DNA of 64,000 bases from an uncultured Clostridia bacterium (GCA_947585795.1 CANPXG010000002.1:39593-103592), one strand, 5' to 3'. Positions 43,265 through 52,782 are shown, counted from the first letter of the stretch. The notes: a model not told the origin generated them from the sequence alone. Program-made: numbers and translations.

Positions 43265-45844
43265 TCACCCGCGCTTTTTTAATATACGCGCCGTGACCGC
43301 CTTTTGCGCCTCCACTATCACAAGCGGCATGACTGACAGCGCGGCGACTGTGAGCCAGCACACAAAGTCAAGCGGCACCACGCCGAATATTTGAGCAAGT
43401 CGCGGCACGGATATGACCGACACCTCCAATACGATTCCGGCGACAAGCGAAAACACGAGGTACGGATTTTTAAACAGTCCCGCCTTGATCACGGAATGTT
43501 CGCTGCGCATATTGAACGCGTGGACGAGCTCAGACATACTGAGCACCGCGAACGCCATCGTCCTGCCCGCCATAAGACCGCCGAACAGGTTCGCGCCCAC
43601 GGAGAAGGCGAGAAGAGCGAGCGCGCCTATCATCATACCCTCAAATATGATCGAAGCCCAAAGACCGTCCGCGAACAGACCTTTTTTCGGCGAACGCGGC
43701 TTTTTCTCCATTATATCGCTTTCGGGCGCGTCGAGCCCGAGCGCTATCGCGGGGAGGGAGTCTGTGACGAGATTTACCCACAGAAGCTGTATCGCCGTAA
43801 GCGGCGACGACCACCCGAACACTATGCCCATAAACACCGTAAGTATTTCACCTATATTGCTTGAAAGCAGGAACTGCACCGCCTTTTTGATGTTCGCGAA
43901 AATACTTCTGCCCTCGTGCACCGCGTACACGATAGTCGCGAAGTTGTCGTCGGTAAGTATCATATCGGACGCGGACTTGGCTACGTCCGTACCCGTTATA
44001 CCCATGCTGCAGCCTATATCGGCGGCGGAAAGCGCGGGCGCGTCGTTTACACCGTCACCGGTCATGGCGACGATTTCACCGTTCGCCTTCAAAGCCTTTA
44101 TGATTTTCATTTTATGCGACGGCGTGACGCGCGCGAACACGCTGTATCCGTTTATGATTTTTGCAAGCTCCTCATCCGATATCTTATCAAGCTCACCGCC
44201 GGTCATGACCTGCGACTTACTGCTTGCGATACCGATACGCTTCGCCACGGAAAGCGCCGTGCCCGCGTGGTCGCCCGTTATCATCACGGGGCGTATACCC
44301 GCCTTTTTGCACCGCGCCACGGACGCGGCGGCTTCCTTCCTCGGCGGGTCCTCTATGCCGATAAGACCGATAAACGTCATATTTTCCTCGTTTATCGGCG
44401 CTTTTAAGTAATCGTCACGGTACGCGACGGCTATCACGCGCAGACCTTCGTTTGTCATTTTGGCATTTTCGGCGAGTATCTTCCTCCTGCCGCTGCTCGA
44501 AAGCGGGAGCGTTTTCTGACCGTTGTAATTATTTTTGCAAAGCGGCAGCACGAATTCCACCGCGCCCTTGACGATCGTTTTATAGCCCTTTATGTCCCTG
44601 TGCATCGTCGTCATGCGCTTTCTCGAGGAGTCGAACGGTATCTCGTCTATCCGCCTGTACTTCTTGTCAAGCGCCGATTTGTCGAAACCGTGCTGCTTCG
44701 CGGCGGCGATAAGCGCGCCTTCGGTGGGATCTCTGTGCTCATCCTCACTGTCGCAGCACATCATGCAAAGACGGTACAGCATTTTTTCGTCACAGGTATA
44801 CGACGACGTGACGGTCATTTTATTGCGCGTCAGCGTCCCCGTCTTGTCCGAGCATATCACGGACGCGCTGCCCAGTGTTTCCACCGATGGAAGATTACGC
44901 ACTATCGCGTTACGCTTTGACATGCGCATAACGCCTATCGCGAGCATTATCGTCACTATGGCGGGCAATCCTTCGGGTATCGCCGCCACGGCGAGCGAAA
45001 CGGCTGTCATAAACATATCGAACGGCGGCAGACGGCGCACAAGCCCCATTATAAACACCGCAAGACATATCGCGAGCGCCGCGATACCGAGCGTCTTTCC
45101 CGTATCGGCGAGCTTTTTCTGAAGCGGTGTCTGCTCCGCCTCGTCCGTAAGCAGCATATCCGCGATATGTCCCACCTCCGTGTTCATTCCCGTGGCGGTC
45201 ACTATCGCGCTGCCCTTGCCGCCGGTGACCGACGTGGACGCAAAAAGGAAATTCTTTCTGTCGCCGAGAGGTGAAAATTCATCGGGCATGTACGAAGCGT
45301 CCTTTTCAACGTTCATACTTTCACCCGTAAGCGAGGATTCGTCTACGGTGAGGTTGTTCGACGTTATAAGGCGGCAGTCCGCCGCGGCGAGGTCGCCGGC
45401 TGAAAGTATCAGTATGTCGCCCGGCACAACGTCGGACGCGTTTACCGTGAGCACGTTTGAGCTTCGCATAACGCGCGCGTGCGGCGACGACAGCTTCTTT
45501 AGCGCTTCGAGGCTCTTCTCCGCGCGTTTTTCCTGAATAACGCCCAAAAGCGCGTTTAAAACAACTATGGCGAGGATAATGACGGGCTCCGTAATGTCCG
45601 CGTCACCCTGCATAAGCGACGTGATGAACGACACCGCGGCGGCGGCTAAAAGTATCAAAATCATAAAGTCGTTAAACTGCTCAAAAAACCTTACGATCAC
45701 GCTCTTCCTTTTCTTGCGGCGAAGCTCGTTTTTACCGTACACCCCAAGCCGCCTTTTCGCTTCCTCCGTCGTAAGACCTGTTTTAACATCCGTACCGAGC
45801 AGCGAGGCGGTTTCCTTGACTGTTTTGTTATGGTAGACTTCCAT
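43265..45844 (-). CDS. P-type ATPase, calcium-transporting (type IIA)
   Basis: Membrane pump predicted to export calcium. The 859-aa product has an N-terminal cation ATPase domain, about ten membrane helices, the actuator TGES, the phosphorylation motif CSDKTGTLTRNK (about residue 335), TGDHAGTA, and the hinge TGDGVNDAPAL. M4 reads VAAIPEGLPA and M6 NLVTDSLPA, supplying the Glu, Asn and Asp of a SERCA/PMCA-like site. The ribosome site GGAGGGATAACGT precedes the ATG. No accessory regulator is fused. Confidence 0.93.
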   Translation of the reverse strand: MEVYHNKTVKETASLLGTDVKTGLTTEEAKRRLGVYGKNELRRKKRKSVIVRFFEQFNDFMILILLAAAAVSFITSLMQGDADITEPVIILAIVVLNALLGVIQEKRAEKSLEALKKLSSPHARVMRSSNVLTVNASDVVPGDILILSAGDLAAADCRLITSNNLTVDESSLTGESMNVEKDASYMPDEFSPLGDRKNFLFASTSVTGGKGSAIVTATGMNTEVGHIADMLLTDEAEQTPLQKKLADTGKTLGIAALAICLAVFIMGLVRRLPPFDMFMTAVSLAVAAIPEGLPAIVTIMLAIGVMRMSKRNAIVRNLPSVETLGSASVICSDKTGTLTRNKMTVTSSYTCDEKMLYRLCMMCCDSEDEHRDPTEGALIAAAKQHGFDKSALDKKYRRIDEIPFDSSRKRMTTMHRDIKGYKTIVKGAVEFVLPLCKNNYNGQKTLPLSSSGRRKILAENAKMTNEGLRVIAVAYRDDYLKAPINEENMTFIGLIGIEDPPRKEAAASVARCKKAGIRPVMITGDHAGTALSVAKRIGIASSKSQVMTGGELDKISDEELAKIINGYSVFARVTPSHKMKIIKALKANGEIVAMTGDGVNDAPALSAADIGCSMGITGTDVAKSASDMILTDDNFATIVYAVHEGRSIFANIKKAVQFLLSSNIGEILTVFMGIVFGWSSPLTAIQLLWVNLVTDSLPAIALGLDAPESDIMEKKPRSPKKGLFADGLWASIIFEGMMIGALALLAFSVGANLFGGLMAGRTMAFAVLSMSELVHAFNMRSEHSVIKAGLFKNPYLVFSLVAGIVLEVSVISVPRLAQIFGVVPLDFVCWLTVAALSVMPLVIVEAQKAVTARILKKRG

Positions 45845-45991
45845 ACGTTATCCCTCCTTGGTTTTGTATATAATTATTCTGTATAAAAACGCTTTATTAC
45901 TGACTTGTCTTTAAAATGTAATCAAAATGTTTTAGTGTCCCCGCCGATTTTGTGATAAAATAAAATAAATAAAAAAGGAGGGACAGTAAAA

Positions 45992-46519
45992 ATGGCGCGA
46001 GAAGCGAGAAAAATAAGCAAAAGCGGCAACTATTACATAGTGCTCAGAGGCGAGGAGCTTTTTGTCACCGAGGACGACAAGAAACAGTTCGTGCAAATAC
46101 TGGAAAAGAATTTTGCGACGGGTATAGTCCACGGATATTACATATCAAAAAACGAGATACGCCTTGCCGTAAAAGAGGGAACAAAGGGAATTTCAATGAC
46201 CATGAAGCCCGTGACGACGAGCTACGCGAGATATTTTAACCGCGTCCATAACAGACAAGGCAAGCTGTTTTCGGGACGTTTTATAAGCGAGCCGCTTGAA
46301 ACGGAAGAGGAAATAGAGGAATGTATAAAAACACTCAAATCGAAAAAAACTGTTAGAAGAACAGCGGCGGCAAGGGACACAAAACGCGCCGCCGAAAAGA
46401 CGGAAAAAAAGACCAAACAAGTTAAAAAATCGGCTCCGAAAAAAGAAACGGTGAAAAAAGAGGAGAAAGCAAAGCCCAAGAGCGAAACGCAAAAGAACCT
46501 CCCTTCATGGCTTTTATAA
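45992..46519 (+). CDS. REP-transposase-like (RAYT/Y1) protein with eroded HUH motif and Lys-rich tail
   Basis: The first 115 residues follow the layout of REP-associated tyrosine transposases: MAREARKISKSGNYYIVLRG, DDKKQFVQILEK, then the segment where the family has NHVHLLIKE, and TSYARYFNRVHNRQG with LFSGRFISEPLE. Here the metal-binding block reads KNEIRLAVKE, so both HUH histidines are gone; a tyrosine remains in SYARYF. The last 55 residues are a Lys/Ala/Glu-rich tail (EKTEKKTKQVKKSAPKKE). Transposition is therefore unlikely, and a domesticated nucleic-acid-binding role is possible. It has its own extended -10 promoter (TGATAAAAT at 45953) and an AAGGAGGG ribosome site. Confidence 0.65.
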   Translation: MAREARKISKSGNYYIVLRGEELFVTEDDKKQFVQILEKNFATGIVHGYYISKNEIRLAVKEGTKGISMTMKPVTTSYARYFNRVHNRQGKLFSGRFISEPLETEEEIEECIKTLKSKKTVRRTAAARDTKRAAEKTEKKTKQVKKSAPKKETVKKEEKAKPKSETQKNLPSWLL

Positions 46520-46595
46520 TTGCGATAAAGTAATAAAAGGGAAGCGGCGCGAATATAATGGTAACATAAATTACCGTTAAAGGAGGCGCGGCTTC

Positions 46596-47348
46596 ATGGG
46601 CGTTGTCGTGGTAAAGCTTAAGCATTTGATAATAGCCGCGCTTATTATCGCGGCTGTGCCGATCATATGTATAAACGCGCCGAGGGCGGTGAGCGTTTTC
46701 CGAGTGAACGGGCGAGAGGTGCCGATTTACAGCGTGGAACGCGCGGACAATAAAATAGCCGTGACGTTCGACTGCGCGTGGAACGACGATGATATAGACG
46801 ACATCCTTGACACGCTGGACAAGTATAACTGCAAGGCGACGTTCTTCGTCGTCGGCACGTGGGCAAAAAAGTACCCCGACGCGCTCAGGAAGATAAGCGA
46901 GCGCGGACACGAGATAGGGAACCACTCGTATGACCACGCCGACTATACAAAGCTGTCAGCGGGCGAAATAACGGACGATTTGGATAAATGCGACGCTGTA
47001 ATAGCCGAGGTGACGGGGGAGAAGCCGTACCTTATGCGCGCTCCGTCCGGCGGCTATAACGATACCGTTGTTAAAGCCGTGGAAAACAGCGGCAGAACGT
47101 ATATACAGTGGTCGGTGGACTCCATAGACTACGGCGGAGCGTCCGAGCAGGCGATATACGACAGGAGCGTGAAGAAAACGTCGGCGGGAGATATAATCCT
47201 TCTGCATAACGGCACGGAAAACACCGCGAAGGTCTTGCCGAAGATACTCGAAGCGCTTGAGTGCCAATACGAATTTGCCACAGTATCGGAGCTTATATAC
47301 CGTGAAAATTATATAATCGACAATACGGGCAGACAATTTACAAAATAA
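46596..47348 (+). CDS. Polysaccharide deacetylase family protein, PdaB-like (CE4)
   Basis: Probable cell-surface enzyme acting on peptidoglycan or a similar polymer. The 250-aa product has an N-terminal membrane anchor (about 8-27) and a NodB-type domain. TFDCAWNDDD replaces the usual TFDDGP, as in PdaB-like members; ATFFVVGTW, GHEIGNHSYDH (metal histidines), RAPSGGYND and a late ILLHNG follow. AAAGGAGG precedes the ATG. In Bacillus PdaB supports spore integrity; whether this organism sporulates cannot be told from the window. Confidence 0.88.
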   Translation: MGVVVVKLKHLIIAALIIAAVPIICINAPRAVSVFRVNGREVPIYSVERADNKIAVTFDCAWNDDDIDDILDTLDKYNCKATFFVVGTWAKKYPDALRKISERGHEIGNHSYDHADYTKLSAGEITDDLDKCDAVIAEVTGEKPYLMRAPSGGYNDTVVKAVENSGRTYIQWSVDSIDYGGASEQAIYDRSVKKTSAGDIILLHNGTENTAKVLPKILEALECQYEFATVSELIYRENYIIDNTGRQFTK

Positions 47349-47351
47349 ATG

Positions 47352-47380
47352 TTTACAAATCCGTCTTTTGATATTATAAT
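47352..47380 (+). promoter_or_regulatory. Promoter upstream of the GH43 gene
   Basis: TTTACA (47352-47357), 17 bp, TATAAT (47375-47380). The leader is about 80 nt. Confidence 0.6.
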
Positions 47381-47467
47381 ATAGGTTGTTATGAGAAAAA
47401 AGGCGGATTTTTTGGTGTTTTGAAACATTTTGCCGATATTTGATAACATATTAGTGACAGAAAGGCT

Positions 47468-48421
47468 ATGGAAAATACTATGGAAAAAGACTTTGAATAT
47501 AACAGTCCGCTTGTCTACCAGCGCGCGGATCCTTATATTTACTTGCATACGGACGGGTATTACTACTTCACCGGCACCATGCCGCAGTACGATTGTATCG
47601 AGATACGCCGCGCGAGGAGCTTGAACGAGCTTCTGACCGCCGACTCCTACGTTGTTTGGTACAAGCACTCCACGGGCGAGATGGGCTCTCACATATGGGC
47701 GCCGGAGCTTCATTATATCGACAATGTGTGGTATATATACTTTACCGCCGGCGACTCCGTGGACGTGTGGGACATACGCCCATACGTGCTCATGTGCCGC
47801 GACGTGAACCCGATAACGGGCAAGTGGGTGGAGGTCGGCAGAGTGAACGTGGGCGTGGAAAGCTTTTCGCTCGACATGACGAGCTTTGTGCATAAGGGCA
47901 AGCAGTACGCGCTCTGGGCGCAGAAGGTGGTTGAAAACGGACCGTCGAATATTTATATAGCGCGCATGAAAAATCCGTGGACGCTCGCGACGCGCCCGAT
48001 GCTCCTCACCACACCGGAATACTTTTGGGAGAAGCAGGGCTTCGAGGTGAACGAAGGACCGGCAGTCCTCATCCGCAACGGCAAAATCATCGTGACCTAC
48101 TCCGCCTCCGACACCGGCCGCCACTACTGTATGGGGATGTTGTGGGCGGATGCGGAGAGCGATCTTTTGGAGAGGATCTCTTGGCACAAGAGTGACAGAC
48201 CGGTGTTTATGAGCTGCGAGGAAACGGCGCAGTACGGTCCGGGACATAATTCCTTCACAACAGACAGGGGTAGAGATGTGCTCGTGTACCACAGCCGAGG
48301 CTACAAGGAAACGCCCGGAGATCCGCTTCACGACAACAACCGTCACGCCCGCGCGAAGGTTTTTGACTATGACGAAAACGGACTTCCGGTGTTCGGAAAA
48401 CCGGTAAAAAAGAATATATAA
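47468..48421 (+). CDS. Glycoside hydrolase family 43 protein
   Basis: Five-bladed beta-propeller hydrolase, probably an alpha-L-arabinofuranosidase, beta-xylosidase or galactosidase on pectin side chains. The 317-aa protein has no signal peptide, so it acts in the cytoplasm. The GH43 catalytic base lies in RADPYIYL, the IWAPELHYIDNVWYIYF blade is typical, and the acid is in FEVNEGPAVLI. The late YGPGHNSF carries the metal-binding His common in the family. The start is uncertain: AAAGG sits only 2 nt before the first ATG, and a second in-frame ATG lies four codons later. Confidence 0.88.
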   Translation: MENTMEKDFEYNSPLVYQRADPYIYLHTDGYYYFTGTMPQYDCIEIRRARSLNELLTADSYVVWYKHSTGEMGSHIWAPELHYIDNVWYIYFTAGDSVDVWDIRPYVLMCRDVNPITGKWVEVGRVNVGVESFSLDMTSFVHKGKQYALWAQKVVENGPSNIYIARMKNPWTLATRPMLLTTPEYFWEKQGFEVNEGPAVLIRNGKIIVTYSASDTGRHYCMGMLWADAESDLLERISWHKSDRPVFMSCEETAQYGPGHNSFTTDRGRDVLVYHSRGYKETPGDPLHDNNRHARAKVFDYDENGLPVFGKPVKKNI

Positions 48422-48433
48422 ACGCGTAAAAAA

Positions 48434-48476
48434 CGGACATATCAGGGCTTTTTTCACCCTATATGTCCGCTTTTTT
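48434..48476 (+). terminator. Intrinsic terminator of the GH43 gene
   Basis: CGGACATAT..AGGG pairs with CCCTATATGTCCG, followed by CTTTTTTC. Its 3' arm and T-tract resemble the unit of the minisatellite that follows. Confidence 0.85.
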
Positions 48477-48960
48477 CACTTATTTTCGCTTATTTTTACC
48501 CCGTTTTCGCCCGCTTTTTCGCCTATTTTAGCTTATTTTTACCCTGTTATCGTCCGTTTTTTACCTGCTTTTGCACCGTTTTTACCCTGTTATCGTCCGT
48601 TTTTTTCACCTGTTTTGGCTTATTTTTACCGCGTTTTCGCCCGTTTTTTCACCTGTTTTGCGCTGTTTTTACCGTGTTAGCGTTCGTTTTTTCGCCTGTT
48701 TTCGCTGATTTTTGCCGCTTTTTCGTCCGTTTTTTCGCCTGTTTTGCGCTGTTTTTACCGCTGTTTCGTCCGTTTTTTACCTGCTTTTGCACCGTTTTTA
48801 CCGTGTTATCGTCCGTTTTTTCACTTGTTTTCGCTGATTTTTACCTCGTTTTCGCCCGCGTTTTCGCCTGTTTTGGCTTATTTTTACCTCGTTATCGTTC
48901 GTTTTTTACCTGCTTTTGCACTGTTTTTGACCGTTTTTGCACCTATTTTTAATGTAATTT
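48471..48960. repeat. T-rich minisatellite with about 43-bp units in a convergent gap
   Basis: About 490 bp made of roughly eleven degenerate units of 41-45 bp. Each has three parts: CGTCCGTTTTTT(C)ACCTG, TTTT plus GGCT or GCAC, and TTTTTACC plus CGTTTTCG or TGTTATCG. It fills the space between the GH43 terminator and the phoR stop. The ORF track reads Phe/Leu-rich peptides through it; I see no gene. Confidence 0.85.
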
Positions 48961-48974
48961 CACCTTATTTTGAA

Positions 48975-50321
48975 TTAATTTTCCTCTTTTTTGTCTTTTG
49001 GGAACGTGACGTACATGGTCGTGCCCTCGCCGACCTTGCTTTTCACTCTTATTTCCGCGTTGTGGCAGGCGCAGACGTGTTTGACTATGGAAAGTCCAAG
49101 ACCGGTGCCGCCGACCTTTTTCGAGTGGCTTTTATCCACTCTGTAAAAGCGCTCGAAGATCCTTTCGGTTTCGTCCTCGGGTATGCCGATACCGGTATCC
49201 TTTACGGAAAATTCCACGCCGTTTCCGGTTTCGCCGACGAACACGGTTATTTTGCCGCCATCCTTGTTGTATTTCACGGCGTTGTCGAGTAGATTATAGA
49301 CAAGCTCGCCGATAAGCGTCGGATTGCCCTTTATGAGCGCGGGAGCCTTGCTGTAAAATATCTGTATACCGCGCTCCCTCGCCGCCTTCTCTATCACGCG
49401 TATCGCATCCTCGGTTATACGCGACAGATCCACCGTTTCCGCGTCCTCTATGCCGCCGATCTCGTCCAAGCTCGAAAGATTTATTATGTCGTCTATAAGC
49501 GTCAGGAGCCTGTCGGACTCCTTTTCTATCTTTTTGCTGAACTCGCTTATATCCTCGCTCTTAGCCATGCCGTTATTTATCATTTGCGCGTAGCCGGAAA
49601 TCGCAGTGAGAGGCGTTTTAAGCTCGTGCGACACGTTCGCGGTAAATTCGCGGCGTATCTTCTCCGTCCTCGCTCTTTCCTCGTTCTCGTTCGCTATACG
49701 CTCCAAAAACGGCTTCAGCTCGTCGTATATCTTGGTTTCTCGTATATTGTTTATATCAATACTGTTTATGGGTTCCATTATGTTGCGCGTAAGACGTTTC
49801 GATATATAGAACGCCGCCGCGATCACCGCGAGAAGTATCGCCGCGACTATGGGCACAATACCCATCGTCATACCGCGCACGACGTTTGTCGGCTGCGCCA
49901 GACGCAGGACGTTTCCGTCACTCATTTTCACGGCGTAATAATATATCCGTCCGCCCGTCGTGCTCGATTTTCTGCTTCCCTCGCCGAAGCCTTTTTCAAA
50001 CGCTTCGACTATCTCAGGTCTTTCCATATGGTTATCCATGCTTGGCGCGTCCCCGGTATTGTCATAGAGCACGCTGCCGCCGCCGTCGACGAGCGTCACG
50101 CGCAGATCCGCCGCGCCGTCGTACGCGTTATGGAGTATACCGAGAACGCTGTCCTCGCTGTATTTCTCGAGGCATGAAGCCATCAAATCCGCGCGGGAGC
50201 GTATGTCCTCGTGCTCCTTTAGCGAAAACTGAGCGTAATACGCCACAAAGACAAGCAGCGTAGTTACAAGAACTGCGGATATGGTGAATATCCGCAGTGT
50301 ATTATTTATAACCTTTCTCAT
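48975..50321 (-). CDS. phoR: Sensor histidine kinase, probably PhoR
   Basis: Membrane kinase likely to sense phosphate status through Pst/PhoU. The 448-aa product has a first membrane helix (about 10-30), an extracellular domain of about 115 residues, a second helix (about 152-173), a short linker, the dimerisation helix FTANVSHELKTPL with the phosphorylated H232, and an ATPase domain with LLDNAVKYN, DTGIGIPED and GGTGLGLSIVKHV. Its ATG overlaps the regulator's stop as ATGA. The operon link to a Na/Pi transporter and the upstream Pho boxes support the PhoR assignment; by sequence alone other OmpR-class kinases fit. Confidence 0.88.
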   Translation of the reverse strand: MRKVINNTLRIFTISAVLVTTLLVFVAYYAQFSLKEHEDIRSRADLMASCLEKYSEDSVLGILHNAYDGAADLRVTLVDGGGSVLYDNTGDAPSMDNHMERPEIVEAFEKGFGEGSRKSSTTGGRIYYYAVKMSDGNVLRLAQPTNVVRGMTMGIVPIVAAILLAVIAAAFYISKRLTRNIMEPINSIDINNIRETKIYDELKPFLERIANENEERARTEKIRREFTANVSHELKTPLTAISGYAQMINNGMAKSEDISEFSKKIEKESDRLLTLIDDIINLSSLDEIGGIEDAETVDLSRITEDAIRVIEKAARERGIQIFYSKAPALIKGNPTLIGELVYNLLDNAVKYNKDGGKITVFVGETGNGVEFSVKDTGIGIPEDETERIFERFYRVDKSHSKKVGGTGLGLSIVKHVCACHNAEIRVKSKVGEGTTMYVTFPKDKKEEN

Positions 50322-50983
50322 ATTTTATATCCCACATTCCTTATGGTTTCTATACATTTACCCTTAGCGCCGAGCTTATGGCGCAGGCTGCCTATATGAA
50401 CATCGAGCGTTCTGCTTTCGCCCTCAAAGTGGTAGCCCCATATTTTTTCGAGCAGTACCTCTCTCGGCACGACAGTGCCCTTATGCGTCATAAGGTACTT
50501 TAAAAGCTCAAACTCCTTGTACGTTACCGTCACGTCCTCGCCGTCCGCGCTTACGCTGCGGCTGCTGTTGTCGAGAACGATGCCCTTGTAGTCTATAACG
50601 TCGGGACTTTGCCCCGCGCTGCGGCGGAGCACCGCCTTTATTCTCGAGATAAGCTCCATAACTCCGAAGGGCTTCGTGACATAATCGTCCGCGCCGTTTT
50701 CAAAGCCCTTTACCTTATCGCTTTCCGTGCCCTTCGCCGTGAGCATTATCACAGGCAGATTCTTTGTGCGCGCGTTTTTTCTTATATCGCGCAAAATGTC
50801 TATACCGTCCTTGTCGGGGAGCATTATATCGAGCAGCACCATTGACGGCAGCGACGTTTTCAGCCGTTTTTCAAACGACGACGCGCTTTCAAAGCTCTCC
50901 GCGTCAAATCCCGCCGACTTTACGGCGTAGGTTATAAGCTCTCTTATGCTTTCATCATCTTCAACACAGTATATTTTGTTCAT
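50318..50983 (-). CDS. phoP: OmpR/PhoB-type response regulator, probably PhoP
   Basis: DNA-binding regulator likely controlling the Pho regulon. The 221-aa product has a receiver domain (acidic pocket EDD at 8-10, phosphoacceptor D52 in LLDIMLPDKDG, MLTAKG, DDYVTKPFG) and a C-terminal winged helix (TYKEFELLKYLMTH, VLLEKIWGYHFEG, RTLDVHIGSLRHKLG, GYKI). The start is ATG 50983, 9 nt after GGGGAG; the ORF track start three codons upstream overlaps that site. It lies between the Na/Pi transporter and its kinase. Its likely targets in the window are the repeats at 22241-22306 and 52807-52880. Confidence 0.9.
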   Translation of the reverse strand: MNKIYCVEDDESIRELITYAVKSAGFDAESFESASSFEKRLKTSLPSMVLLDIMLPDKDGIDILRDIRKNARTKNLPVIMLTAKGTESDKVKGFENGADDYVTKPFGVMELISRIKAVLRRSAGQSPDVIDYKGIVLDNSSRSVSADGEDVTVTYKEFELLKYLMTHKGTVVPREVLLEKIWGYHFEGESRTLDVHIGSLRHKLGAKGKCIETIRNVGYKI

Positions 50984-51006
50984 ACATATCATCTCCCCGC
51001 AAAGCG

Positions 51007-52782
51007 TTAAGCTTCAGCCTGCGCTCCGCCCGACGTTGAAAACGGCAGCGCGTACTTCTTGCTGAACGAAACGTACATTTCCTTGTACTCGTCCCTGTCG
51101 CGCCTCATACTCATTATGTTATGAACGTCGTAATTCTCATCGTGCAGCTCGATAATAGCCGCCGCGACGTTTGCGCAGTGGTCTGATATTTTCTCAAGCG
51201 ATGTGATGTAGTCGGTGAACACAAAGCCCTGGTTGACACTGCACCTGCCCTCCTGCATACGGCGTATATGACGGTTTTTGAGGTCGTTGCGCAGACGGTC
51301 TATTACGTCCTCAAGCGGCTCGACCTTGTTGGCAAGCTTTACGTCGTCATCGGAGAACGCGTTTATGGTGAGGTCGATTATCTCGCCGACGGCGCTGACC
51401 ATAATGGTTATCTCCTGCCTTGCCTTCTCGGAGAAATGAACGTCCTTATCGCGCTTTTCACGCGCGGTAAACACGAGGTCGGAGGTGTAGTCCGTCATTT
51501 TCTCAAAGTCCGATATGGAGTGGAGAAGTATCGACACCTTTTGCGCGTCCGTTTTACTGAGGTCTTGCGCGGACAGCCTTACAAGATACGCGCCGAGCGC
51601 GTCCTCGTACTCGTCCGCCATGTTTTCGTTTTCTATAACGAGCTTATCGTTCTTTTCGGAATACTTAGCCACACAGTCCTGCGCCAAAGTGAAGCTGTCC
51701 TTCACTATATACGCCATATTCGTCGCGAGCGCCATACATTGCTCCACCGCGAACGACGGTGTTTGCAGAAATCTTTCGTCGAGCACCGCAAACGCGCTCT
51801 TTTCAGCGCCCTCTTTTATCGTGAGGCGTACCAGCTTCTCGATAAGACCTGTAAACGGAAGCAGGACGATCGTCGAAACGACGTTAAAGAGAGTGTGTAT
51901 AACGGCTATATCGAGCGTGTTTATGGGCGAGTCCATAAACGCGAAGCCGATAAGGGCGTTGAGCGAGTAGAACACGATGAGGAACAGTATCGCGCTTATG
52001 ATCTTTATGTATAAATTCGCCACGGCGGCGCGTTTCGCGTTTTTATTCGTGCCTATGCAAGACACGAGCGCCGTGATACTCGCGCCGATATTTTGACCGA
52101 GCAAAATAGGTATCGCCGTGCCGAACGTGATCTGTCCCGTCGCACTCAGCGCCTGCAGCACGCCGACCGACGCGGACGACGACTGTATTATCGCCGTAAG
52201 CAGCGCGCCGACAGCCATACCGAGTATCGGGTTCGAGAACATAAGCAAAAGGCTTGTGAACATGGGGGAGTCGCCAAGTCCCGCGACGGAGGACGACATA
52301 GTCGTCATACCGAACATGAGAACGGAAAAGCCCACGAGTATATTACCGATATTCTTATGCTTGTCGCTCTTCGCCGCCATAAGCAGCACGATACCGGCGA
52401 GCGCGAGTATGGGAGTAAAGTTTTCGGGCTTGACGATATTCGCGATAAGGCTGTCGCCGTGCACGCCTGACAAGCTGAGTATCCACGCCGTCACCGTCGT
52501 ACCGATATTCGCACCCATCATGACGCTCAGCGACTGCGTGAGCTTCATAATACCGGAGTTTACGAAACCGACCACCATAACCGTCGTCGCGCCCGACGAC
52601 TGTATCACGGCGGTCACGACCGCGCCCAAAAGCACGCCCATGATCTTGTTTGACGTAAGCTTCTCAAGTATCACCTCGAGTTTGCCGCCGCCAAGCTTTT
52701 TCAGCGCGTCGCCCATTACGTTCATTCCGTAAAGGAACATCGCAAGACCGCCGCACATTTGGAATATCTGAAATATGTTCAT
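51007..52782 (-). CDS. Na/Pi cotransporter family protein with PhoU-like C-terminal domain
   Basis: Membrane protein of the NptA/PNaS type, predicted to move phosphate with sodium. The 591-aa product has two inverted repeats of membrane helices, each with the substrate motif (QSSGATTVMVVGF and QSSSASVGVLQ), and a C-terminal PhoU-like helical domain (about 345-570) with ISDFEKMTDYTSD and LEKISDHCANV. I place the start at ATG 52782, preceded by AAAAGAGGTG. First gene of an operon with phoP and phoR (gaps of 24 bp and a 4-bp overlap), transcribed from the Pho-box region just upstream. Whether import or export dominates is unknown for this subgroup. Confidence 0.93.
   Translation of the reverse strand: MNIFQIFQMCGGLAMFLYGMNVMGDALKKLGGGKLEVILEKLTSNKIMGVLLGAVVTAVIQSSGATTVMVVGFVNSGIMKLTQSLSVMMGANIGTTVTAWILSLSGVHGDSLIANIVKPENFTPILALAGIVLLMAAKSDKHKNIGNILVGFSVLMFGMTTMSSSVAGLGDSPMFTSLLLMFSNPILGMAVGALLTAIIQSSSASVGVLQALSATGQITFGTAIPILLGQNIGASITALVSCIGTNKNAKRAAVANLYIKIISAILFLIVFYSLNALIGFAFMDSPINTLDIAVIHTLFNVVSTIVLLPFTGLIEKLVRLTIKEGAEKSAFAVLDERFLQTPSFAVEQCMALATNMAYIVKDSFTLAQDCVAKYSEKNDKLVIENENMADEYEDALGAYLVRLSAQDLSKTDAQKVSILLHSISDFEKMTDYTSDLVFTAREKRDKDVHFSEKARQEITIMVSAVGEIIDLTINAFSDDDVKLANKVEPLEDVIDRLRNDLKNRHIRRMQEGRCSVNQGFVFTDYITSLEKISDHCANVAAAIIELHDENYDVHNIMSMRRDRDEYKEMYVSFSKKYALPFSTSGGAQAEA

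Noticed and set aside
48674-49292. Phe/Leu/Pro-rich ORFs of up to 182 aa
   Set aside because: They are translations of the 43-bp T-rich repeat running into antisense phoR.
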